Part shown: positions 1 to 8,741 of the stretch, piece by piece | How positions within the stretch are numbered: position 1 is the first letter of the stretch | Layout: each line of letters starts with the position of its first letter | Made by a program: the position numbers and the translations under genes | Origin: Cupriavidus sp. D384 | GTDB taxonomy: Bacteria > Pseudomonadota > Gammaproteobacteria > Burkholderiales > Burkholderiaceae | Direction of reading: 5' to 3' | Length of the DNA: 64,000 bases | NCBI RefSeq assembly: GCF_001652915.1 | Contig: NZ_BBQI01000059.1 | Coordinates: 110,575 to 174,574 of the forward strand | The notes under the pieces: model-generated | Database searches by the model: none | Seen by the model: the letters and a program-made list of their open reading frames with translations, nothing else | Told to the model about the DNA's origin: nothing

Positions 1-1086
1 GACGCCGCCCACCTGGCCGATGAAGATCTCGGCATGGGCCGACGGGCCGCGCGCTGCGAAATCGGTCATCAGGTCGATGGCCGCGTCGTCCAGGCGCGTG
101 AAGTTGTGCGACTTCCAGTAGTTGCGCGCGCCCGGCGTCAACAGCGGATCGAACGCCTGCTGCCACGCCGCATACGGCATCTGCCCGACATGTTCGCCTA
201 TGGCCTGGCCAAACCCGCGCAACGGGTCGATCGCCTTGTCGGCCTTGGCGGGGTCGCCGTTATGAAAAACCGCCAGCACCACCACATTGGCGCCATGTGC
301 CGACGACGGCAGGAACGGCAGCGGCGGCGCCTTGCGCAGGACAACCCAGACGTTCATGTCTTCGGGCATGGCCGATTCCGCAAAAGCACGGTACTGGCGC
401 AGCACCGATTTGCCTTCCGCGGCCGGAAACACGATCAGCCCGGCGGTTACCAGCGGGCCCACGGCGTGCAGCCTGAACTCGAACAGCGTGACCACGCCGA
501 AGTTGCCGCCCCCACCGCGCAGGGCCCAGAACAGTTCCGCCTCGTGGTTGGCGTCGGCCCAGCAACGCTGACCGTCGGCCGTCACCACCTCGCATCCCAG
601 CAGGTTATCGACGGTCATGCCGTACTGGCGCGTCAGCCAGCCGAAGCCGCCGCCCAGCGTCAGCCCGGCCACGCCAGTTGTCGAGTTGATGCCCAGCGGC
701 GTAGCCAGGCCCAGGGCCTGCGCCTCGTGGTCGAAATCGCCCAGCGTGGCGCCGGGGCTGACCCAGGCCACGTTGTCACGCGGATCGATATGGACACTTC
801 GCAACGCCGACAGGTCGACAACCAGCCCGTCATGGCAGATGGCGCTGCCCGCAATGTTGTGGCCCCCGCCGCGTACGGCGATCGCCAGGCCATGATCGCG
901 CGCGAAATTGACGGCCTGCATGACGTCCGCAGTGCCCGTGCACTGGACGATGACCGCGGGCCGCCGGTCGACGGTGGCATTCCAGACGGTGCGCGCGACG
1001 TCGTAGCCAGCGTCGTGCGGCAGCAGTACCTTGCCGCGCACGGCCTTGCGCAGCATGTCGATGTGGTCGGCGGCAAGCGTGGGCAT
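1..1086 (-). CDS. FAD-binding oxidoreductase, berberine-bridge-enzyme-like (3' end outside window)
   Basis: A flavoprotein oxidoreductase of the FAD_binding_4 (PCMH/VAO) family. The reading frame opens with ATG at 1086 and runs off the left edge, so the C-terminal substrate/BBE domain is incomplete. The FAD-binding signature RGGGHNIAGSA lies near residues 72-82, with His76 the probable covalent FAD attachment residue. A second family block, GLTLGGGFGWLTRQYG, follows near residues 140-155. The cysteine used for a second covalent bond in true berberine-bridge enzymes is not seen before that block, so single covalent or non-covalent flavin is more likely. Substrate cannot be inferred. It stands alone, about 210 bases downstream of rtcB on the same strand. 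Confidence 0.9.
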   Translation of the reverse strand, partial: MPTLAADHIDMLRKAVRGKVLLPHDAGYDVARTVWNATVDRRPAVIVQCTGTADVMQAVNFARDHGLAIAVRGGGHNIAGSAICHDGLVVDLSALRSVHIDPRDNVAWVSPGATLGDFDHEAQALGLATPLGINSTTGVAGLTLGGGFGWLTRQYGMTVDNLLGCEVVTADGQRCWADANHEAELFWALRGGGGNFGVVTLFEFRLHAVGPLVTAGLIVFPAAEGKSVLRQYRAFAESAMPEDMNVWVVLRKAPPLPFLPSSAHGANVVVLAVFHNGDPAKADKAIDPLRGFGQAIGEHVGQMPYAAWQQAFDPLLTPGARNYWKSHNFTRLDDAAIDLMTDFAARGPSAHAEIFIGQVGGV

Positions 1087-1299
1087 GATGACCCTCCCTT
1101 CTTCGCATCCAGGATCTTCCTGGGAAAGGTTGTTCATGCAAGGCACGCGCCAGGCGCCGGGGAACGGCTTCGCTGCAACGGTTGCGGCGATGGTGTGCGT
1201 GCTTATGACCAAGCCGTCAGCACAATCTGTTGCACTCTTGAGGCGGCGGTGGAGAGACATCGGCGCGGATCGAACGAACGGGCAAGCGAGCCGGCCACC

Positions 1300-2526
1300 C
1301 TACCCCTTCACGCAAACCACCTGCCGCAGCGTGTGGACAACCTCCACAAGGCTGCTCTGGGCCGCCATGACGGCGTCGATGTCCTTGTATGCCATCGGAA
1401 TCTCGTCGATGACGTCCGCGTCCTTGCGGCATTCGACGTGCGCAGTGGCCTTGACCTGATCCGCCACCGTATAGCGGCGCCTGGCCTCGTTACGGCTCAT
1501 CGTGCGGCCAGCCCCGTGGCTGCAGGAACAGAAGCTTTCGGCGTTCCCCAGCCCGCGCACGATAAAGCTCTTCGCGCCCATCGATCCCGGGATAATGCCG
1601 AGCTGGCCCTTCTGTGCCGACACCGCGCCCTTGCGCGTCACGAAAATGTCCGCGCCGAAGTGGCGCTCCTTCTGCACATAATTGTGGTGGCAGTTCACCG
1701 CGTGCTCGTCCACGTCGAACGGCTTGCCGATGACTGCCCGTGCGGCACCGATCACGGCCGCCATCATGACTTCGCGGTTGCGACGCGCGTATTCCTGCGC
1801 CCAGCCCACAGCCTCGACGTAGTCGTCAAAGTGCTTGCTGCCCTCTTCGAAGTACGCCAGGTCGCGATCGGGCAGGTTGGCGATGTGCTGGCGCATGTCC
1901 TGCTGCGCCAGTTCGATGAACTGCGTGCCGATGGCATTGCCCACGCCCCGGGATCCGCTATGCAGCATGAACCAGACCGTGTCGCGCTCATCCAGGCAGA
2001 CTTCGATGAAGTGGTTACCCGTGCCGAGCGTTCCCAGGTGGACGTGGTTGTTGGTCCGCGCCAGCTTCGGATACTTCTCGCAGATGCGTTCGAAGCCCGG
2101 CACCAGCGTTTTCCACATGTCATCCACGCGATGGGGCGCACGATCGCCCCAGGCGCCTGGGTCCCGCCTGCCCGGCGCGCGGCCATGCGGCACCGCACGC
2201 TCGATGGCGCCACGCAGCCCGTGTAGTGAATCGGGCAGGTCCGTCGCCTTGAGCGTGGTGCGTGCCGCCATCATGCCGCAGCCAATATCGACACCGACTG
2301 CAGCGGGGATGATCGCGCCCTGGGTAGGAATCACCGTGCCGATCGTAGATCCCTTGCCCAGATGTACGTCCGGCATCACGGCCAGATGGCGAAAGACGAA
2401 CGGCATGCGTGCGGTGTTCTGCAGCTGGCGGCGTGCATCCTCCTCGACGGGCACGCCGACCGTCCACATCTTGACTGGCTTGCCATGGGACAGCGTCATC
2501 AGTTGGTAATCGGTCTTCTCACTCAT
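1300..2526 (-). CDS. rtcB: RNA-splicing ligase RtcB
   Basis: GTP- and Mn-dependent RNA ligase that joins 2',3'-cyclic phosphate or 3'-phosphate ends to 5'-OH ends in RNA repair. The 408-residue length equals E. coli RtcB. Visible motifs are DVHLGKGSTIG, GVDIGCGM (metal-ligand Cys near 83), LGTGNHFIEV, HSGSRGVGN, VNCHHNY and SHGAGR, the last holding the histidine that is guanylylated. The start at 2526 is preferred over an upstream in-frame start because AGGA lies 6 bases before it and MSEKTDY begins the conserved region. No rtcA, rtcR or archease gene is adjacent, so this is a stand-alone copy. The family assignment is very secure; its in vivo substrate is unknown. Confidence 0.97.
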   Translation of the reverse strand: MSEKTDYQLMTLSHGKPVKMWTVGVPVEEDARRQLQNTARMPFVFRHLAVMPDVHLGKGSTIGTVIPTQGAIIPAAVGVDIGCGMMAARTTLKATDLPDSLHGLRGAIERAVPHGRAPGRRDPGAWGDRAPHRVDDMWKTLVPGFERICEKYPKLARTNNHVHLGTLGTGNHFIEVCLDERDTVWFMLHSGSRGVGNAIGTQFIELAQQDMRQHIANLPDRDLAYFEEGSKHFDDYVEAVGWAQEYARRNREVMMAAVIGAARAVIGKPFDVDEHAVNCHHNYVQKERHFGADIFVTRKGAVSAQKGQLGIIPGSMGAKSFIVRGLGNAESFCSCSHGAGRTMSRNEARRRYTVADQVKATAHVECRKDADVIDEIPMAYKDIDAVMAAQSSLVEVVHTLRQVVCVKG

Positions 2527-2693
2527 CTTGCATCCTGTCTGTCTCTTTTCCGACGCGCCGCGCATCGATTTCCCTGTCCATTGGGCCTGAAGCCAGCCGG
2601 GCCGTTCCGCATCCGGGCCTTCCGCCCAATATCCGACTCCCCCGGGCTGGTGCTAGAACGGAAGTTCGGCGCCGACAAAATAATGGGGATGCC

Positions 2694-3029
2694 ATGAAAC
2701 GCCTGCCACTGATCCTTGCCCTCTGGACGGCCCTGCTGCTTGCCGGCTGCTACTACGGATATCCTCCCGGGCCCGTACCCGGACCCACCAGCTACGACCG
2801 CTCGTTCTACGCCGCTGCCGACGCGATGCGCGACCAGGGCGTGGCAGTCCAGACGCAGGAACCGACAACCGGCAATATCACCGGCTACTACGGCAGTACC
2901 CCCGTAGCGGCAATGATCCGCCAGCAGGCTGACGGCAGCGTGCGCGTGGAATTCCAGGCAGCGGATTCGCGCGATCCGGGGCTGGTCAACCGGATCACGC
3001 AGAGCTATCAACGGCGGATGGGTCGGTAA
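2694..3029 (+). CDS. Small lipoprotein of unknown function
   Basis: A 111-residue predicted lipoprotein. The N-terminus is a short basic start followed by a hydrophobic stretch and a lipobox LLAGC (Cys at residue 19), so it should be acylated and anchored in a membrane. After a Tyr/Pro/Gly-rich spacer (YYGYPPGPVPGP) comes a compact domain of about 80 residues with no motif I recognise. It is divergent from rtcB and followed directly by an intrinsic terminator, so it is probably a single-gene unit. Function cannot be assigned. Confidence 0.8.
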   Translation: MKRLPLILALWTALLLAGCYYGYPPGPVPGPTSYDRSFYAAADAMRDQGVAVQTQEPTTGNITGYYGSTPVAAMIRQQADGSVRVEFQAADSRDPGLVNRITQSYQRRMGR

Positions 3030-3032
3030 CGC

Positions 3033-3070
3033 AAATCGGCCGTCGCGAACGCATCGCAACGGCCGATTTT
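3033..3070 (+). terminator. Intrinsic terminator after the small lipoprotein gene
   Basis: An 11-bp perfect inverted repeat (AAATCGGCCGT at 3033-3043 and its complement at 3059-3069) with a 15-base loop and a short T run. It begins 4 bases after the lipoprotein stop codon. Confidence 0.75.
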
Positions 3071-3460
3071 CCCGCACTGTATATCCCTCCCCATGTGGGA
3101 CTTTTTCAGGCATCCGAATTTTCGTAATATGGCGGATTCGCAGTTGCCATACATGGCTTTGCCCAGGTACTCAAAGAAAGTGCCCGGGATAAAAAAAGAA
3201 ATATGAAATCCGGTCATTCAGTCGAAGAATTCTCCGCCTCCCCCCTGTTTCCGTGCCGCATCACGGCGCCGCATAACCTCCATCCCAGCCACTGAGGACA
3301 TTTCCATCCGGCCAGCGCCGGATAGGTAATGCCCTTTGCGCGCGCGGTTTCATACCAGCGCGAATGTGCCGTTATTTCAGTCAGGCGACTGGCATGACGG
3401 GGCGTTTGCTCGCGGGCGACTCCCATGTGCAGCCGTTGCCGCCCACCAATCGTTCTTCAA
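3071..3460. other. Gene-free spacer before the acyltransferase
   Basis: About 390 bases with locally lower GC than the surrounding genes, notably around 3090-3210. I see no convincing ORF, RNA gene or repeat. It presumably carries the acyltransferase promoter. Confidence 0.5.
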
Positions 3461-5497
3461 ATGTCAGTCCAAGTATTGTCAAATCAACCGGCCAGACTCG
3501 CCGGACAACGGGACCACCTCTGGGCGCTGGATTATCGGCCCGACATCGATGGAATGCGCGCACTGGCCATTCTCGCGGTGGTGGGTTTCCACGCATTCCC
3601 GGGCCTGATTCCCGGCGGTTTCGCTGGCGTGGATATTTTCTTCGTCATCTCCGGGTACCTGATTACGCGCCATGTTCTCAAGGACATCGAGGATGGGCGC
3701 TACAGCACCGCCAGGTTCTATGCCAGGCGCGTCAAACGCATTTTCCCCGCGCTGATTTCGGTACTGCTTGCATCGGCCGCACTGGGCTGGATCATTCTGA
3801 CCCCGGAGGAATACGAGTCGCTCGGGCGGCATATGATCGCAGGCGGCGGTTTCTTCGCCAACATCCAGAACTGGAAGGAAGCCGGATATTTCGACCGCGC
3901 TGCCGACACCAAGCCGCTGCTGCACCTGTGGTCGCTGGGCGTCGAGGAACAGTTCTACATTGTCTGGCCACTGATCCTGGCAGCGCTGTCGCGCAAACGC
4001 GGCTGGCTGGGCAGGGGCATGCTGGCGCTGATCGGGCTGTCATTCGCCTTCAGCATCGTGACCGTGTATCGAGACGCCGCGGCGGATTTCTATTCCCCGC
4101 TCACCCGGTTCTGGGAACTGGCCCTTGGCGCGCTGCTGGCCCATGTCACGCTGCGCCAGCCAGCATTCGCCGCCGCGCATCGGCGCTTGCTGGGCTGGAT
4201 TGGCTCGGCGCTTATCCTGGCAGCCATCGTCGGCCTGCGGCCGGCGTTCGCTTTCCCGGGCGCCTGGGCGCTCCTGCCCACCGCCGGCGCGGCACTGCTG
4301 ATCCTGGGCGGCACCAGGGCAACGTTCAACCGGTGCATCCTGGCGGCGCCGCCGCTTGTCTGGATCGGCCTGATCAGCTATCCGCTCTACCTCTGGCATT
4401 GGCCGCTGTTTGCGCTGGCGCGCATCCTGCGCGGCGAGACGCCGACCGCAGAGGCGAGACTGTGGGCCATCGCCGCCAGTGTTGTGCTGGCCTGGGCGAC
4501 GTACCGGTTTATCGAGCGGCCGATCAGGAATACCCGGGGACTGTCCGCGAAATGGGTAATCCGCGGGCTGTGCTTAGCGATGGCGGCGATTATCGCGATT
4601 GGCGTGGTCATCAAGAAGAAGGACGGTTTCCCGGGACGTCTGGACGGCATGGTAAACGGTGACCTGAAAACCCTGACCTTCGGGCTGGAATACGGTCACT
4701 ATCGCAATGGATGCGGTGTCTCCGACGAGCACGCGAAGCATCTGGCCTTTTGCCTGACCAGCGGACAAGGCGCGCCCGATTTTGCAGTGCTGGGCGACAG
4801 CAAGGCGCAGGCGCTGTTTTTTGGGCTGACCGACGGACTGGCGCCGGATGACACCGGGGTATTGATGGGCTCGTTTGTCGCACCCGGCGCCGGCGAGTCC
4901 TTGGCCGGGAACAAGCGCGCTGCCATCGATGCGGCCCTTCAATCCGCGCTGGAGTCTCCGTCGATCAAGCTGATCATCTGGGCCGTGGCGCTGCGGCATA
5001 CCTTCCCCGCGGATGGTGAGGGTTATGTGCGCGGAAATCCGTCGATCGACGCGCCGCTGTTGGCCTACAGCGAAGCGATACGGAAGGCGGAAGCTGCCGG
5101 CAAGCGGGTGATATTCGTGATCGATAATCCGACGCTACCCGACCCGAGAAACTGCGTTTCGGGCGGATTGACGTCGAGCCCGCTGATCAACCAGGTTTTC
5201 TGGCGGCATCAGAATCCGCGCTGCAGCGCCAGCTACGCCGAATACGTGGCGGGAACGGCCCCGTACCGCCATTTCGTGACCGAGCTCGAACGCCTGAATC
5301 CCGGTCTTTTCGTCTACGACCCGACGCCGCTGCTCTGCGATATCAGGAAAGATCGCTGCAATATCATGCAGGGCGGCAATTTCCTTTACAGCTACTCGGA
5401 CCACCTCTCCTATTACGCCAGCTCCATGATTGCTAGGGATCTGGCCCCCGAAATCCGGAAACGGATCGCCGGCCCGGCGCCGATGGCAGCGCGATAG
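3461..5497 (+). CDS. Membrane acyltransferase of the OafA/YrhL type with C-terminal SGNH domain
   Basis: Probable O-acetyltransferase (acyltransferase_3 plus SGNH) that modifies lipopolysaccharide O-antigen, peptidoglycan or another surface glycan. The N-terminal half (about residues 25-390) is polytopic and shows family blocks: RPDIDGMRALAILAVVGFHAFP with the conserved His, FFVISGYLIT, FYARRVKRIFP and LWSLGVEEQFYIVWP. The C-terminal half is an SGNH/GDSL-like periplasmic domain with VLGDSKAQ near 444 and the late D-x-x-H-like block SDHLSYY near 647. No clear Shine-Dalgarno marks the start; ATG at 3461 is chosen because little lies between it and the conserved region, and ATG at 3425 is possible. 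No glycan-synthesis genes are nearby, so the acceptor is unknown. Confidence 0.92.
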   Translation: MSVQVLSNQPARLAGQRDHLWALDYRPDIDGMRALAILAVVGFHAFPGLIPGGFAGVDIFFVISGYLITRHVLKDIEDGRYSTARFYARRVKRIFPALISVLLASAALGWIILTPEEYESLGRHMIAGGGFFANIQNWKEAGYFDRAADTKPLLHLWSLGVEEQFYIVWPLILAALSRKRGWLGRGMLALIGLSFAFSIVTVYRDAAADFYSPLTRFWELALGALLAHVTLRQPAFAAAHRRLLGWIGSALILAAIVGLRPAFAFPGAWALLPTAGAALLILGGTRATFNRCILAAPPLVWIGLISYPLYLWHWPLFALARILRGETPTAEARLWAIAASVVLAWATYRFIERPIRNTRGLSAKWVIRGLCLAMAAIIAIGVVIKKKDGFPGRLDGMVNGDLKTLTFGLEYGHYRNGCGVSDEHAKHLAFCLTSGQGAPDFAVLGDSKAQALFFGLTDGLAPDDTGVLMGSFVAPGAGESLAGNKRAAIDAALQSALESPSIKLIIWAVALRHTFPADGEGYVRGNPSIDAPLLAYSEAIRKAEAAGKRVIFVIDNPTLPDPRNCVSGGLTSSPLINQVFWRHQNPRCSASYAEYVAGTAPYRHFVTELERLNPGLFVYDPTPLLCDIRKDRCNIMQGGNFLYSYSDHLSYYASSMIARDLAPEIRKRIAGPAPMAAR

Positions 5498-5632
5498 GAG
5501 AAGGCGCGTCGGCTAACCGCAAGCGGCAAGGGACTCTCGGCCTGGAAAAGAGGCGAGCAGACCTGGCCGGCACCGGTCCTGAACCGTGGCGTACGGCGAG
5601 GTACAGCGGGATATCAAAGCGGGAAAAATTCT

Positions 5633-5708
5633 TGGCGCGCCCGGCTGGGATCGAACCAGCAACCCCTGCCTTCGGAGGGCAGTACTCTATCCATTGAGCT
5701 ACGGGCGC
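5633..5708 (-). tRNA. tRNA-Arg, anticodon CCG
   Basis: A full cloverleaf reads on the minus strand. The acceptor stem GCGCCCG/CGGGCGC, D arm GCTC...GAGT, anticodon stem CTGCC/GGCAG with loop CTCCGAA, and T arm GCTGG-TTCGATC-CCAGC are all present. Loop positions 3-5 give anticodon CCG, reading the arginine codon CGG. A discriminator G and an encoded CCA (5633-5635) follow. Nothing beside it suggests an integrated element. Confidence 0.97.
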
Positions 5709-5872
5709 GATGTGAGCTGCATTGACAACAGCGAGTGCCGTCGTCGGAAAGTCGCATAGGATACCCGACTTGTCGGTGCCCGTCCATGCGGGATGCGCCG
5801 GGGGCTGCGAAACCCGGGTTTTCACAGGTCTCTGAGCCGTCGCTTTTGGCCCCGTGGGCCGGGTCTTGGGTC

Positions 5873-5878
5873 TATAAT
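5873..5878 (+). promoter_or_regulatory. Possible -10 element for the cytochrome c gene
   Basis: A perfect TATAAT hexamer lies about 150 bases upstream of the cytochrome start. No good -35 hexamer is visible at 16-18 bases, so this is tentative. Confidence 0.35.
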
Positions 5879-6030
5879 CGGCAGCTATTTGCGTCGTACC
5901 AGAGACGTAGCGGGGCAGGAGACGGCCCCGGACGCGAAGACCGACAGATTCATCCCCGAAGACAGGGCCAGACAAGCAAGCCGCCCCCACGTGCTGTGCA
6001 ATAGGTTTCCCGCAAAATCGAGAGTTCTGT

Positions 6031-6927
6031 ATGAGTGACGTCCATCAAAACGACCACCACGAGTCGCCAATCAAGACCCCTAAGCAGCTTATCGCTGTTG
6101 TGATCGCCGCCTTTCTGGTGCCGATTATCGTCATCATCCTGCTGGTCAATTTTGTCGGACATGGCACCCGCGAGGGCGCCGGCTCCACCCAGAGCGTGGA
6201 AGCGGTGAACGGCCGTATCGCGCCGGTAGCGTCACTCGAGATCAAGGACCCCAATGCCCCGCGCGTCTTCAAGACGGGCGAGCAGGTCTACAAGGAAGTT
6301 TGCGCCGCGTGTCACGCCACGGGCGCGGCTGGTGCGCCGAAGTACGGCACGGCTGGCGACTGGACGGCCCGTATCGGCCAGGGCTTTGACGGCCTGCTGA
6401 AGGCGGTGCTGAACGGCAAGGGTGCCATGCCCGCCCGGGCCGGCACGTCGCCGGACGATCTCAGCGACTACGAGCTGGCACGCGCCGTGGTCTACATGGC
6501 CGATGCCGGCGGCGCCAAGTTCCCCGAGCCGGCTGCCCCGGCCCAGGGCGCCACCGCCCAGGCGGCGGCTTCGGCCCCGGAGGCGCCCGCAGCACCGGCA
6601 GCAGCACCAGCACCCGCCGCAGCGGCGGCTCCCGCCCCGGCAGCCGCTGCACCGGCCGCACCGGCTGCTGCGCCGGCCGCGGCATCGGCGGACACCGGCA
6701 AGAAGGTCTACGAGCAGGTTTGCGCCGCATGCCACGCAGCTGGCGTGGCCGGTGCGCCGAAGTTTGGCGACAAGGCAGCCTGGGCTCCGCGCCTCAAGGA
6801 AGGCATGGACGTGGTTCACAACTACGCGCTCAAGGGCAAGGGTGTGATGCCGCCCAAGGGTGGCTACGCCGGCCCGGATGCAGACGTGATCGCCGCATCG
6901 GACTACATGGCCAACGCAGCGAAGTAA
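6031..6927 (+). CDS. Membrane-anchored cytochrome c5-type protein with two heme c domains
   Basis: A 298-residue electron-transfer protein. An N-terminal membrane segment (about residues 20-42, after a cytoplasmic His-rich start) anchors it with the rest in the periplasm. Two cytochrome c domains carry CAACHATG and CAACHAAG heme motifs, with GAMPARAG and GVMPPKGG supplying the distal Met ligands. The two domains are clearly duplicated copies (CAACHA-x(2)-G-x-A-GAPK in both). They are joined by a linker of about 55 residues made almost only of Ala and Pro. Such proteins usually pass electrons between respiratory complexes and soluble cytochromes or terminal oxidases. It appears monocistronic and ends at a strong terminator shared with hemN. 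Confidence 0.93.
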   Translation: MSDVHQNDHHESPIKTPKQLIAVVIAAFLVPIIVIILLVNFVGHGTREGAGSTQSVEAVNGRIAPVASLEIKDPNAPRVFKTGEQVYKEVCAACHATGAAGAPKYGTAGDWTARIGQGFDGLLKAVLNGKGAMPARAGTSPDDLSDYELARAVVYMADAGGAKFPEPAAPAQGATAQAAASAPEAPAAPAAAPAPAAAAAPAPAAAAPAAPAAAPAAASADTGKKVYEQVCAACHAAGVAGAPKFGDKAAWAPRLKEGMDVVHNYALKGKGVMPPKGGYAGPDADVIAASDYMANAAK

Positions 6928-6976
6928 GCGTCGAAGGAAGTCCAGGCCGAGGCCCGATACCAGGCCTTGGCCCAGC

Positions 6977-7007
6977 AAAAAGCCCGCGAGACATTCGCGG
7001 GCTTTTT
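6977..7007. terminator. Bidirectional terminator between cytochrome c and hemN
   Basis: A 9-bp perfect stem (AGCCCGCGA at 6981-6989 with TCGCGGGCT at 6995-7003), flanked by A4 on the left and T5 on the right. It can end both convergent transcripts. Confidence 0.9.
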
Positions 7008-7029
7008 CGTTTCTGGCAAATCTGCGACG

Positions 7030-8499
7030 CTAGACCACGCGCGAATAGCGCACCAGCGGTATCACCTTGGCGTCGTTTGCGGCGTTCGGCGCCGGTTGCG
7101 GGCGCGCGGCATCGTCGCGCAGGTAGCGGTCGAACACCATCGCCACGCGGCGTACCAGCAGACGGCCCAGTTCGGTGATATCGATGCGGTCGGGGGTTCG
7201 GCGTACCAGGTGATCGACGGCCAGCCTGTCCAGATCGGCCAGTTCGACCCCGAAGGTAGCGGCGAAGTCGATGCCGTGCGTCTGTTCCACCTCGGCAATA
7301 TCGAGCGTGCCATTGCACATCAGCGCGCCGATGATGGCCTTGCGCAGATGATCGTCTGCGGACATCTCGAAGCCGCGCACCACCGGCAGGCGCCCGGCGT
7401 CGATGGCCGCGTAGTAATCGTCCGTGGTGCGAGCGTTCTGCACATAGTGCCCGGCCACGGCGCCGATGGCCGATACCCCCAGCCCGATCTGGTCATAGCC
7501 GGCGTGCGTGGCATAGCCCTGGAAATTGCGTTGCAGCCGGCCTTCGCGCTGGGCCACTGCGAGGTCGTCGTCGGGCAGCGCAAAGTGATCCATGCCGATG
7601 TAGACATAGCCGGCGGCGGTCAGGCGTTCGATGGTCGACACCAGGATATCGAGCTTCTCGGCGGCTGGCGGCAGTGTTGCGGCATCGATACGGCGTTGCG
7701 GCTTGAACACGTGCGGCAGGTGCGCGTAGCTGTAGACCGACAGCCGGTTCGGCCGCAGTTCCAGCACCTTTTCGATGGTCTTGCCAAAACGCGCAGTCGT
7801 CTGGTGCGGCAGGCCGTAGATCAGGTCGACGCTGACCGACTGGAAGCCCAGGCGGCGCGCCGCCAGCACCACGGCACGCGTTTCTTCATAGGACTGCACC
7901 CGGTGCACGGCTTCCTGCACCTCGGGGTCGAAATCCTGCACGCCCAGGCTGATCCGGTTGAAGCCCAGTTCGGCCAGCAGGTCCATTCGCTCGTCCGTCA
8001 CGCGGCGCGGATCGATCTCGATCGAATGCTCGCCCTCGGGCAGCAGCTCGAAATGCTCGTGCAGCGCTGCCATCACACGGCGCATTTCATCGGGATCGAG
8101 GAAGGTCGGCGTGCCGCCGCCCCAGTGCGACTGCATCACGGCGCGCCGTTCGCCCAGGCGTCCGGCGACCATGGCCATCTCGCGCGACAGGTAATCCACG
8201 TATTGCGCGCTGCGGCCGTGGTCCTTGGTGATGATCTTGTTGCAGCCGCAGTAGTAGCAGATGTTCTCGCAGAACGGGATATGGAGATACAGCGACACCG
8301 GGGCCGGCGAATCGGCGCGGCAGGCTTGCAGCGCGGTCTGGTAGCCGGCATCGCCGACTTCGTTGTGGAAGCGGTCGGCCGTGGGATACGAGGTATAGCG
8401 GGGGCCGTTGCCGTCGATGCGGCCGGCCAGGCTGCGGAAATCGGCAAGCGCGCGGCGGTCGAAAGCCGTGCCGGCGACGTCTGGAATGGGGGCGGACAT
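7030..8499 (-). CDS. hemN: Oxygen-independent coproporphyrinogen III oxidase
   Basis: Radical-SAM enzyme that converts coproporphyrinogen III to protoporphyrinogen IX without oxygen, in the cytoplasm. The [4Fe-4S] motif is [14 protein letters not shown], with Cys77, Cys81 and Cys84. [14 protein letters not shown] near residue 31 and WGGGTPTFL are further HemN blocks, and the C-terminal domain ends near VRYSRVV. The 489-residue length is slightly above the E. coli protein (457). ATG at 8499 is chosen because the family's N-terminus aligns there; an upstream in-frame extension would run into the promoter. An FNR-type site with a matching -10 lies just upstream, consistent with induction under oxygen limitation. 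Confidence 0.96.
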   Translation of the reverse strand: MSAPIPDVAGTAFDRRALADFRSLAGRIDGNGPRYTSYPTADRFHNEVGDAGYQTALQACRADSPAPVSLYLHIPFCENICYYCGCNKIITKDHGRSAQYVDYLSREMAMVAGRLGERRAVMQSHWGGGTPTFLDPDEMRRVMAALHEHFELLPEGEHSIEIDPRRVTDERMDLLAELGFNRISLGVQDFDPEVQEAVHRVQSYEETRAVVLAARRLGFQSVSVDLIYGLPHQTTARFGKTIEKVLELRPNRLSVYSYAHLPHVFKPQRRIDAATLPPAAEKLDILVSTIERLTAAGYVYIGMDHFALPDDDLAVAQREGRLQRNFQGYATHAGYDQIGLGVSAIGAVAGHYVQNARTTDDYYAAIDAGRLPVVRGFEMSADDHLRKAIIGALMCNGTLDIAEVEQTHGIDFAATFGVELADLDRLAVDHLVRRTPDRIDITELGRLLVRRVAMVFDRYLRDDAARPQPAPNAANDAKVIPLVRYSRVV

Positions 8500-8533
8500 G
8501 CGGAGACTCGATTTGTGGGCGGAATGACGATCG

Positions 8534-8539
8534 ATCCTA
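8534..8539 (-). promoter_or_regulatory. Likely -10 element of the hemN promoter
   Basis: The minus strand reads TAGGAT (4 of 6 consensus). It sits where a class II FNR-activated promoter would place its -10 relative to the FNR box at 8562-8575, giving a predicted start of transcription near 8527. Confidence 0.55.
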
Positions 8540-8561
8540 TGCCTGGCCCGATGCAACAACC

Positions 8562-8575
8562 TTGATGCGCATCAA
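8562..8575. promoter_or_regulatory. FNR/Anr binding site upstream of hemN
   Basis: TTGATGCGCATCAA matches the FNR consensus TTGAT-N4-ATCAA perfectly and is fully palindromic. Its centre is about 69 bases upstream of the hemN ATG and near -41.5 from the inferred transcription start. It is also about 170 bases upstream of the divergent binding-protein gene at 8742, which it might influence too. Confidence 0.85.
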
Positions 8576-8741
8576 GATCACGGCAACCCTACACCTGCCA
8601 GCCCTGCCAACGGGGGGCCTCAAGTCTGGTGAAAGTCACGGAAACGTCATGAAGGGCCGATAGTCTCGGGCCCGGCTCTCGAAGTCCCGCCCGTATCCGC
8701 TTTCCGAAGCACATCCCGTCCCACTTGATCTTTCCACTGCC

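Noticed and set aside
34..2226. A 730-codon plus-strand frame across the FAD oxidoreductase and rtcB
   Set aside because: It runs antisense to two clear genes; motif evidence is only on the minus strand.
3008..3426. Two minus-strand frames of about 70 codons before the acyltransferase
   Set aside because: No Shine-Dalgarno, no domain, one overlaps the terminator and the lipoprotein gene end; treated as chance frames.
5633..5708. tRNA-Arg as a possible integration site
   Set aside because: No integrase, no partial 3' repeat of the tRNA and no foreign cargo on either side.
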